Source: an uncultured bacterium (GTDB lineage: Bacteria > Actinomycetota > Coriobacteriia > Coriobacteriales > Coriobacteriaceae). From it: a stretch of DNA of 5,602 bases. The stretch is from positions 1 to 5,602 of the forward strand of contig CAJMSO010000132.1 in the NCBI GenBank assembly GCA_905216075.1, written 5' to 3'. Below the pieces are notes generated by a model. It saw only the letters and a list, made by a program, of their open reading frames with translations, did not search any database and was not told where the DNA came from. The number at the start of each line of letters is the position of its first letter. Position 1 is the first letter of the stretch. Shown here piece after piece: positions 1 to 5,053 of the stretch. The position numbers and the translations under genes are program-made.

Positions 1-855
1 GTCGGCACCGAGCCCGCGAAGGGCTGGAACGATATCACGGCCCAGTGCGCCACCAAGGTAGCGGCCGACGGCAAGACCTTCACCGTGCGCACCGGCGACC
101 TCATCGCCGCGCTCGGCGGGGCCGACGCCTTTACCGCGGGCGCCCGCGTGGTCGCCGTGTACAATGCGCCGCTCACCAGCGCATGCAACCACGGCATCGC
201 GAAGGGCAACCCCAACGAGGTCTACCTGCGCTACCCGCGCTCTCCCTTTGCCGACCAGTCCGGCGACGCCGGCTTCACCCGCACGCCGAGCGACGATGCG
301 TGCGCCTACACCTGGGATCTCGCGCTCACCAAGCGCGGCAGCGACGGCGACAAGCCGCTTGCCGGGGCGGTTCTGAGCATCGCCGACGACCGCGGTCGCA
401 CGCTGGCGGCCGACGGCACGTGGGATGCAGAGGGCAAGGTCACCGTCACCACGGGCGAGGACGGCCGCGTGACCGTTTCGGGCGCGGACTCGGGCAAGCT
501 GGAGGTCCACGAGCTCAAGGCACCCAAGGGCTACACCGCCTTTGAGGGCACGCGCTCCGTGACGGTCAAGGCCGAGGGCCTGGACGTCGACCAGGTGGCC
601 GCCGCCAAGCCCAAACTCACCATCACGGCCGAGTCGCCCCTGCGCGCCGACAGCGCGGACGGGTCGACGGGCAGCCTGGAGGCGTCGCTCATCAACACGC
701 CCACCGGCACACCCCCTAGCATTACCACCGGAGGCTTTATGCCCTCGACTGGCGATATGGCAATGTACGCCGCGGCCGCCGCAGCGGTCGCCGGAGCCGC
801 GCTCATCGTGGTCGCGCTCCTGGTCAAGCGGGGAGGTGGCAGCCATAAAGAATAG
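1..855 (+). CDS. Sortase-anchored minor pilin / SpaA-like surface protein, C-terminal part (5' end outside window)
   Basis: The frame is open from base 1 to the TAG at 853-855 (284 residues visible). The GTG at 85 lies in mid-domain with no ribosome binding site, so the true start is upstream. Residues 1 to about 105 resemble the end of a fimbrial D2 domain. Residues 106-235 form a Cna-B/SpaA domain: Lys111 in the LTK strand, E-box Glu171 in HELKAPKGY, and Asn232 in LINTP are the expected isopeptide triad. The C-terminus is a sorting signal: MPSTG (residues 247-251, bases 739-753), an Ala-rich hydrophobic segment, then KRGGGSHKE. Three cysteines (16, 62, 101) could allow a disulfide. The protein would be exported and joined to the pilus or wall by a sortase. 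Lying just before the major pilin, it is probably the tip or basal subunit; its full size and adhesive domains are not visible. Base composition is very GC-rich. Confidence 0.88.
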   Translation, partial: VGTEPAKGWNDITAQCATKVAADGKTFTVRTGDLIAALGGADAFTAGARVVAVYNAPLTSACNHGIAKGNPNEVYLRYPRSPFADQSGDAGFTRTPSDDACAYTWDLALTKRGSDGDKPLAGAVLSIADDRGRTLAADGTWDAEGKVTVTTGEDGRVTVSGADSGKLEVHELKAPKGYTAFEGTRSVTVKAEGLDVDQVAAAKPKLTITAESPLRADSADGSTGSLEASLINTPTGTPPSITTGGFMPSTGDMAMYAAAAAAVAGAALIVVALLVKRGGGSHKE

Positions 856-963
856 CTGGCAGCCCCACAGAGAGCGGGGCGAGACGTAGCGAAGCAGATG
901 CAAAGACACAGACAGATGATGACCGATCAAATGAGAACCAACCGGAAAACGGAGGAAAAGAAG
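856..963 (+). other. Intergenic leader between the two pilin genes, with a weak hairpin
   Basis: This 108-bp gap has no convincing promoter or terminator, so the two pilin genes are probably co-transcribed. A 5-bp GCCCC/GGGGC hairpin (862-866 with 876-880, 9-nt loop) lacks a T tract. It could at most act as an RNA processing or stability element that sets the ratio of minor to major pilin; that is inference. Confidence 0.3.
951..955 (+). promoter_or_regulatory. Ribosome binding site GGAGG of the major pilin gene
   Basis: GGAGG lies 8 nt before the ATG at 964, ideal spacing. It decides the start: the in-frame ATG at 898 has no such site and would put 22 polar, charged residues ahead of a normal signal peptide. 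The ATG at 970 would be 14 nt away and is less likely. Confidence 0.85.
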
Positions 964-2757
964 ATGAGCATGAACAAGAACATCGCACGCCTGGCAGTAA
1001 CCGCCGGCCTCACAGCAGCGCTGAGCTTCGGCGGCGTCATGGCCCCGGTGACCATGGCGTTTGCTGAGGGCACGCCTGTGGCTACGACGAGCGGCAATGT
1101 GACGATCAAAGATGACGGCTACGCGGGTACGACCTTTAAGGGCATCAAGATTTTCTCCGCTACGGTTACGCAGGATCAGACAAGTACCGATGTTTGGGAC
1201 TCTAACGATGAGAAGACGCTTTCCGATATCACCTGGGCATCGGATGATGTTAGGGATGCCGTGACCGGGGAATTTACATCGGACACGACGGACTCTTCTA
1301 AACCAACCAATCCCAATGATGCTGCCGCCTGGGCGAAGTGGATTAAGACTAAGACCACGGATGAGTATGCGGCCACCAACCAGACTACCAATCTGAAAGT
1401 GGGAACGACGCTCGACAGGATCGCCAAAGCTCTGGAGAAAGTGACTGCAACTAACGCGACCACTGGCTGGAAAACCGCGACCGATGGTAAATTCAACAAT
1501 CTGCCCGCTGGTTACTGGCTCTTTGTGACTGCTCAGCCCAGTTCGACTAAGGGCACCAATACGACCAACGGTAATGATGACGCGTTCACCTCGCCGATTT
1601 TCACCATCGTCGGCGGCGCCGATGTAAATGCGGAGCCCAAGAAGAGCGTCCCCAACGTGACCAAGGCTGTCATGGATGACAAGGGCGATAAATTTGTTAC
1701 GGACGTTAATAAAACCGTTTTCACTGCTGCCAACAAAGCCGCCGACTCTGCCTCCGAGCAGTTGATTAAATATCAGCTTGCCGGCACTGTTGCAAGCAAC
1801 ATTAATACGTACACGAAGTACAGCTACACTTTCACCGACGAGCTTCCCTGCACAATGGTGCCGAATCTTAATGGAAATAACCCGGTCGTTGAGGTCAAGA
1901 TTGGCGATTCTGTCGTAGATCCCGCTTGCTACAGTGCGACCTATGCCCCGGGGGGAAGCACGAATACGCTCACTGTTTCCTTCGAAAACCTCAAAGAAGC
2001 AAAGGATACGCATGGCACTCCCATCACCGTTGACGGTAGTTCGACAGTCTATGTGAACTATGAGGCAAAACTGGATGCTCGCAAGATTAACGCGGATATG
2101 CTCGGCAAGGCTCAGGTGAACAATGTCATGTTGACCTATTCCAACAACCCGCACACCAACGGCACCGGTACCACGGTTGACCATCCGGCCTACGACTACA
2201 CCTATGGTATCGATGTTACCAAGGTCGGTAGCGACAAGGATGAGACCGGCAATCTCAAGAAACTCCAGGGCGTTCAGTTCACGCTGAAGGAGGAAAGCTC
2301 CAACGAATTTATCAAGGCCGACGGTACCACGACGACAAATACAGATGCCGCAATACTAACTACCAACGATAAGGGCATGATCAACGTTGTCGGTCTTGAT
2401 GAGGGCACCTATATCCTTAAAGAGGTAACTCCGGCGCCTGGTTACAATAACTCTGCCTCCAATGGCGTCAAGTTCACTATTGCACGCGGCACTCTTAATC
2501 AGGATGGCTCCGAAGTGATCCCTGAGATTAGTTCTGCCAACGTCACTGCTGCTGATGGTGTTGTAAAGGCCGATTCTGTTGTCGCTTCTACCGGCAAGCT
2601 CAGCTTCATCATCGTCGACCAGAAGGGTTCCGGCCTCCCGCTCACCGGCCTCAACGGCGTGACCTTCACTTGGATCGCTGGTGGCGCGGTGCTCGTCATC
2701 GGCGTGGCGCACCTCATCCGCAGCCGTAAGCAGGCTGAGGAGTCCGAGCAGGAGTAA
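964..2757 (+). CDS. Major pilin subunit, LPXTG-anchored, with D2 and Cna-B isopeptide domains
   Basis: This 597-aa protein is the likely shaft subunit of a sortase-assembled pilus. Residues 1-34 are a Sec signal peptide, with likely cleavage after AFA (Ala34). An N-terminal pilin domain (about 40-225) ends in EPKK; Lys226 or Lys227 is the best candidate for the lysine that links to the next subunit. A D2-type fimbrial domain (about 230-415) shows Lys234, Asp292 in TDELP and Asn394/395 in YSNNP, the expected Lys-Asp-Asn isopeptide set, plus Cys296 and Cys322 as a possible disulfide. A Cna-B domain (about 416-555) has Lys420, E-box Glu487 in KEVTPAPGY, and Asp552 where Asn is usual. LPLTG at 558-562 (bases 2635-2649) is followed by a hydrophobic helix and an RSRKQ tail. 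The middle of the gene is far more AT-rich than its ends and its neighbours. A strong terminator follows. The family call is secure; the domain borders are approximate. Confidence 0.94.
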   Translation: MSMNKNIARLAVTAGLTAALSFGGVMAPVTMAFAEGTPVATTSGNVTIKDDGYAGTTFKGIKIFSATVTQDQTSTDVWDSNDEKTLSDITWASDDVRDAVTGEFTSDTTDSSKPTNPNDAAAWAKWIKTKTTDEYAATNQTTNLKVGTTLDRIAKALEKVTATNATTGWKTATDGKFNNLPAGYWLFVTAQPSSTKGTNTTNGNDDAFTSPIFTIVGGADVNAEPKKSVPNVTKAVMDDKGDKFVTDVNKTVFTAANKAADSASEQLIKYQLAGTVASNINTYTKYSYTFTDELPCTMVPNLNGNNPVVEVKIGDSVVDPACYSATYAPGGSTNTLTVSFENLKEAKDTHGTPITVDGSSTVYVNYEAKLDARKINADMLGKAQVNNVMLTYSNNPHTNGTGTTVDHPAYDYTYGIDVTKVGSDKDETGNLKKLQGVQFTLKEESSNEFIKADGTTTTNTDAAILTTNDKGMINVVGLDEGTYILKEVTPAPGYNNSASNGVKFTIARGTLNQDGSEVIPEISSANVTAADGVVKADSVVASTGKLSFIIVDQKGSGLPLTGLNGVTFTWIAGGAVLVIGVAHLIRSRKQAEESEQE

Positions 2758-2857
2758 CGCTCGCTCACCCATCCCTTTGGCAGGTGGGATGTGATGGCCA
2801 TGAGACTTGCGGACACTTTTCTCGTCCATCCACGTTCTTGCTTCGCCATTCTCTTTT

Positions 2858-2896
2858 CGGGGCAGACTCCACACTGGAGTCTGCCCCGTTTTTTTT
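2858..2896 (+). terminator. Strong intrinsic terminator after the major pilin gene
   Basis: A perfect 13-bp stem (2858-2870 with 2876-2888) with a 5-nt ACACT loop is followed directly by eight T (2889-2896). It lies 100 bp after the pilin stop codon. It should end most pilin transcripts before the small gene and the sortase, so those need promoters of their own or read-through. Confidence 0.95.
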
Positions 2897-2921
2897 GGAT
2901 AACGCGGCCAGCCTCCATCGC

Positions 2922-2941
2922 TCATATGATCGATCGTATGA
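2922..2941. promoter_or_regulatory. 20-bp near-perfect palindrome, possible operator
   Basis: The sequence TCATATGATCGATCGTATGA reads the same on both strands except for one symmetric position pair (2927/2936). It lies 26 bp after the pilin terminator and about 120 bp before the 50-codon gene, in an AT-rich stretch. As it follows the terminator, a role as a dimeric regulator's DNA site is more likely than an RNA hairpin. No regulator gene is visible in the window. Confidence 0.4.
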
Positions 2942-2956
2942 TTAGCGAACAAATGT

Positions 2957-2999
2957 TTGCAAATATTGCGTTTACCAGCTGTAAGTGCGAGTGCTCGCA
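2957..2999 (+). promoter_or_regulatory. Possible weak promoter with an inverted repeat, before the small membrane protein gene
   Basis: TTGCAA (2957-2962) and TGTAAG (2980-2985) are 17 bp apart; each matches the vegetative consensus at four of six positions. Just downstream, TGCGAG-TG-CTCGCA (2986-2999) is a perfect 6-bp inverted repeat around a 2-bp centre, placed like an operator near the transcription start. TAAAAT at 3001-3006 is an alternative -10 without a good -35. A promoter is needed somewhere here because of the terminator upstream; the exact assignment is weak. Confidence 0.3.
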
Positions 3000-3050
3000 G
3001 TAAAATACCCTTGCGACGCATCCCGTGCGCGGGCGGCCGACGACTCGATC

Positions 3051-3055
3051 GGAGG
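3051..3055 (+). promoter_or_regulatory. Ribosome binding site GGAGG of the 50-codon gene
   Basis: GGAGG sits 7 nt before the ATG at 3063. This site is the main evidence that the short reading frame is a real gene, and it rules out the in-frame upstream start at 2985, which lacks one. Confidence 0.75.
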
Positions 3056-3062
3056 TCCCCAA

Positions 3063-3215
3063 ATGCTGAAATTCCTTAACGCGCTTGCCGCCCTCGCGGC
3101 GGTGGGCACGTTCGTCATCGCGTTTCTTGACTCGTATGAGGTTCGGTTTAAGGTCCGTAGGCGCACGCGCGGTGCGGACGGTAGAAGGCATTTGCGCCGC
3201 AACAAGCGCAAATAA
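3063..3215 (+). CDS. Small single-helix membrane protein of unknown function (50 aa)
   Basis: I do not recognise a family. Residues 2 to about 22 (starting LKFLNALAALAAVGTFVIAF) form one hydrophobic helix. A short acidic turn (DSYE) and a strongly basic tail rich in Arg and Lys follow, ending RRNKRK. The helix is probably an uncleaved membrane anchor; the positive-inside rule then puts the basic tail in the cytoplasm. A good GGAGG site precedes the ATG, and a hairpin begins 1 nt after the stop, so it looks like a compact one-gene transcript. It lies between the major pilin and the sortase, which suggests but does not prove a link with pilus assembly. Alternatives are a stress-type small membrane protein or a chance reading frame; the ribosome site, the codon use and the adjoining hairpin argue against chance. 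Confidence 0.65.
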   Translation: MLKFLNALAALAAVGTFVIAFLDSYEVRFKVRRRTRGADGRRHLRRNKRK

Positions 3216-3216
3216 G

Positions 3217-3247
3217 AATGCCCGGGGTTAGAGGCCCGGGCATTTAA
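3217..3247 (+). terminator. Probable terminator after the small membrane protein gene
   Basis: A perfect 10-bp stem AATGCCCGGG (3217-3226) pairs with 3235-3244 across an 8-nt loop, starting 1 nt after the stop codon. The T tract is short (TTT, then AAC), so termination may be weak or need a factor. Confidence 0.6.
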
Positions 3248-3320
3248 CAAAACCAGAAAACTAGGCCGCCCGCGCTTTCGAACACTTACGTGGGGTGCGT
3301 CGCTTTCTATTGACATTGTA

Positions 3321-3351
3321 TCCCGAATCGCCCTGCCGATTCGGGACATTT
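3321..3351 (+). terminator. Orphan GC-rich hairpin with a short T run
   Basis: A perfect 10-bp stem TCCCGAATCG (3321-3330) pairs with 3337-3346 around a CCCTGC loop and is followed by CATTTT. It resembles a terminator, but no gene precedes it after the hairpin at 3217-3247. It may be a second terminator, the end of an unseen small RNA from about 3250-3320, or a leader structure of the sortase transcript. I see no coding region between the two hairpins. Confidence 0.4.
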
Positions 3352-3433
3352 TGAAAACTCAAATGCAGGCCCATGCTCGCGCTGCGCAATGCTGCCAAGC
3401 TGCGTTGTCCGGCGCGGAAGCTCGCAATTCGGC

Positions 3434-3439
3434 TATTAT
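3434..3439 (+). promoter_or_regulatory. Possible -10 element for the sortase gene
   Basis: TATTAT matches the -10 consensus at five of six positions and lies about 40 bp before the sortase start in an otherwise GC-rich stretch. The nearest -35-like hexamer, TTGTCC at 3405-3410, is 23 bp away, too far for a standard promoter. This may be an activator-dependent promoter. Confidence 0.4.
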
Positions 3440-3447
3440 TTGTTTAG

Positions 3448-3461
3448 ACAACTTGAGTTGT
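3448..3461. promoter_or_regulatory. 14-bp inverted repeat between the -10 element and the sortase ribosome site
   Basis: ACAACT-TG-AGTTGT is a perfect 6-bp inverted repeat with a 2-bp centre. It begins 8 bp after the TATTAT box, so it covers or adjoins the expected transcription start. It ends just before the AGAGGAG ribosome site (3462-3468). It could be a repressor site, or in RNA a 5-bp hairpin with a TTGA loop just upstream of the ribosome site. Confidence 0.4.
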
Positions 3462-3477
3462 AGAGGAGTGACCGGCG

Positions 3478-4416
3478 ATGGTGCAGGGCGCCAAACATAT
3501 GAAGAGCAATAACGCCGCGGACAACGGCGGCTCAAGCCCCCAGCCCAAACCTCAACCAAAGCCCAAGCGCCGTCGCAAGCGGTTGCCGCGCTGGGCCGAT
3601 CGGCTCATCACCATCGTCATCATCCTTATTGGCGTGGGCCTTATGACCTGGCCGTGGATCTTGGACCGGCTCGAGGCCTCGGGTGTGTTCAACCAGATCA
3701 GTACCGTGTCCAGCACTGTGGACGCGCTGTCTGCCGAGGAGCGCGAGCGCATTCTGCTCCAGGCTCGCTCCTTTAACGAGCAGCTGGCGGGCGAGGCCAC
3801 CGAGCTCCCCGCCGACCAGATCGAGCCCTACGCTCAGCAGCTCATCTTTGACCGCGACCCCATGATGAGCTGGGTCGAGATCCCCTCCATCGACGTGAGC
3901 ATGCCCATCTACCACGGCACGAGCGAGGAAGTCCTTATGGCGGGCGTCGGCCACCTGGAGGGCACGAGCCTGCCGGTGGGCGGCACCTCGACGCATTGCG
4001 TGCTCACCGCGCACTCGGGCATGCGCAACCTGAGCATGTTCGACGACATCCACTCGCTGGAGCCCGGCGACTTGGTGCTGCTGCACACCATGAACAAGAC
4101 GCTCGCCTACAAGATGGTGGACTCCGAGGTGGTGCTGCCCGAGGAGATGGAGTCGCTAACCATCGAGCCCGGCGCCGACAAGGTGACGCTCGTCACCTGC
4201 ACGCCCTACGGCGTGAACGACCATCGCCTGCTGGTGCATTGCGTACGCACCAAGTACAACAAGAAAGACGTCGACAAGCAAAAGTCGCTGGCCGGTCGCC
4301 ACTGGGGTAAGCGCGAGTTTGCCGTGCTCATCGTAGTCGTGGCCATTGTACTGTTGCTGCTGGACATCGTGATCCACGCGGTCCGCAAGCGCCGCAAGGC
4401 CAAGGCCTCGGCATAA
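3478..4416 (+). CDS. Class C (pilin-polymerising) sortase
   Basis: This 312-aa membrane transpeptidase would cut LPXTG-type signals between Thr and Gly and join the Thr to a pilin lysine. A Pro/Lys-rich, basic N-terminus (20-38) precedes a membrane helix (about 43-61). The catalytic domain carries the IPSIDVSMPIYHGTSEEVL and GHLEGTSLPVGG blocks typical of class C enzymes, then His179 in TAHSG, Cys241 in TLVTC and Arg250 in NDHRLLV. A second helix (about 281-300) and a basic tail close the protein, also typical of class C. The start at 3478 follows an AGAGGAG site; Met8 (3499) has none. The Asp-Pro-Trp/Phe lid motif expected before the catalytic core is not evident; the only Asp-Pro (127-128) sits against the first strand. 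Extra cysteines are at 174 and 255. It is separated from the pilin genes by a terminator, so its expression may be set independently. Confidence 0.93.
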   Translation: MVQGAKHMKSNNAADNGGSSPQPKPQPKPKRRRKRLPRWADRLITIVIILIGVGLMTWPWILDRLEASGVFNQISTVSSTVDALSAEERERILLQARSFNEQLAGEATELPADQIEPYAQQLIFDRDPMMSWVEIPSIDVSMPIYHGTSEEVLMAGVGHLEGTSLPVGGTSTHCVLTAHSGMRNLSMFDDIHSLEPGDLVLLHTMNKTLAYKMVDSEVVLPEEMESLTIEPGADKVTLVTCTPYGVNDHRLLVHCVRTKYNKKDVDKQKSLAGRHWGKREFAVLIVVVAIVLLLLDIVIHAVRKRRKAKASA

Positions 4417-4429
4417 GACATTCTTCAGA

Positions 4430-4464
4430 ACCACCGCAATGGGGACAGGCACCTTTGTGGTGGT
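4430..4464. repeat. Imperfect inverted repeat, first half of a compound intergenic element
   Basis: ACCACCGCAA (4430-4439) pairs with TTGTGGTGGT (4455-4464), with one G-T pair. After one mismatch, two more pairs extend it inward. The loop holds GGACAGGCA. No T tract follows, so it is not a standard terminator. The core GGGGACAGGCACC resembles, from memory, a motif repeated between genes in various bacteria; that is unverified. Confidence 0.55.
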
Positions 4465-4474
4465 CGGGACTTCC

Positions 4475-4539
4475 AAACCATCACAACATTTGACGAAAAT
4501 CGCGATTTTTACGAAAAGCGTCGAATGTTGTGATGGTTT
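4475..4539. repeat. Long 21-bp inverted repeat with a nested palindrome
   Basis: The left arm 4475-4495 (AAACCATCACAACATT, then TGACG) pairs with 4519-4539 at 20 of 21 positions; the exception (4491/4523) is a T-G pair that RNA tolerates. The 23-nt loop contains a perfect 14-bp palindrome AAAATCGCGATTTT (4496-4509). With the repeat at 4430-4464 this gives about 110 bp of structured, non-coding DNA between the sortase and gatC. It may serve as the sortase transcript's 3' end, but looks more like a dispersed repeat or MITE-like element. Confidence 0.75.
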
Positions 4540-4700
4540 TCGCTGCGGGCGAGATAGTTATCGTTGTGAGCGGCGCGGTCTTCGCTGTGGACGGGACGGT
4601 TTCGCTGCAGAACCGCCAGCCCACTGCCTGCCAGCCTGCCGCCCTCGTTACGTTTTCGCTGCATTTGGGTAAAGCACCTGCTCCAAGCGGCGTTGCCTTG
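4540..4700 (+). other. Non-coding stretch before gatC with short TTTCGCTGC-type repeats
   Basis: No gene is convincing here. The words TTTTCGCTGC (4537-4546), CTTCGCTGT (4580-4588), TTTCGCTGC (4600-4608) and TTTTCGCTGC (4653-4662) recur at uneven spacing (42, 20 and 54 bp between cores). They may be decayed repeat copies or binding sites; I have no assignment for them. Confidence 0.35.
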
Positions 4701-4706
4701 TATACT
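4701..4706 (+). promoter_or_regulatory. Probable -10 element for gatC-gatA
   Basis: TATACT matches five of six -10 consensus positions and lies 36 bp before the gatC start. No good -35 is present at 16-18 bp upstream. It suggests that the gat genes start a new transcript independent of the pilus genes. Confidence 0.5.
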
Positions 4707-4741
4707 AGAGCGGTTTATCTGTTATGCGGAAGGGAGCGCCT

Positions 4742-5053
4742 ATGGCACTCAGCGAGAAAGACGTGCGCGGCATCGCCGAGTACGCAAAGATCGCACTGAC
4801 CGATGACGAGCTCACCCAGATGACGTCCTACATGAACGACGCCGTCCAGATGCTCGAGCCCGTCCTGCAATATGACTTGCCCGACGTGGAGCCCACGTTC
4901 CATCCTATCGGAAGCCTGTCCAACGTGATGGGCGATGACCTACGCGAGCCCGAGCGCGATCTGCCGCTCGACGTCGCGCTCGAAAACGCCGGCAGCGCGC
5001 GCGACCGCTACTTCCGCGTGCCGTCCATTTTGGGAGAGGGGGAGAGCGAGTAA
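4742..5053 (+). CDS. gatC: Aspartyl/glutamyl-tRNA amidotransferase subunit C
   Basis: This 103-aa protein is the small subunit of GatCAB, which converts misacylated Glu-tRNA(Gln) and/or Asp-tRNA(Asn) to the correct amide form in the cytoplasm. GatC wraps around and stabilises GatA and links it to GatB. The family pattern is visible: a helical start (DVRGIAEYAKIALTDDEL), a MLEPVLQYDLPDVEPTFHP stretch matching the usual L-x-x-V-D-x-x-x-V-E-P region, then LREPERDLP and an ENAG...YFRVPSIL end like the usual NAP...FxVPxVL. Length is normal. The start at 4742 follows GGAAGGGAG (4728-4736) with 5 nt spacing; an in-frame ATG at 4724 would lie ahead of that site. The stop overlaps the gatA start as TAATG, so translation is probably coupled. 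Confidence 0.93.
   Translation: MALSEKDVRGIAEYAKIALTDDELTQMTSYMNDAVQMLEPVLQYDLPDVEPTFHPIGSLSNVMGDDLREPERDLPLDVALENAGSARDRYFRVPSILGEGESE

Noticed and set aside
45..545. Long open frame on the + strand overlapping the first gene
   Set aside because: Its product is an Arg/His-rich low-complexity string typical of an out-of-frame reading of GC-rich DNA; the Cna-B and sorting-signal protein is in another frame.
898..963. Upstream ATG extension of the major pilin gene
   Set aside because: It has no ribosome binding site and would add 22 charged residues before a normal signal peptide; GGAGG at 951-955 points to 964.
2356..3021. 221-codon open frame on the - strand over the pilin 3' end
   Set aside because: It runs through the strong terminator and antisense to conserved Cna-B and LPLTG sequence; the product has no recognisable domain.
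3310..3315. Perfect TTGACA -35 hexamer
   Set aside because: No -10-like sequence lies 16-18 bp downstream; that place is inside the GC-rich hairpin at 3321-3346.
3532..4086. 184-codon open frame on the - strand inside the sortase gene
   Set aside because: It is a shadow of the clear class C sortase; composition is His/Ala/Gly-rich with no motif.
4439..4799. Two + strand open frames in the sortase-gatC gap (4439-4672, 4530-4799)
   Set aside because: They read through the palindromic element or into gatC in the wrong frame, lack ribosome sites and show no protein-like features.
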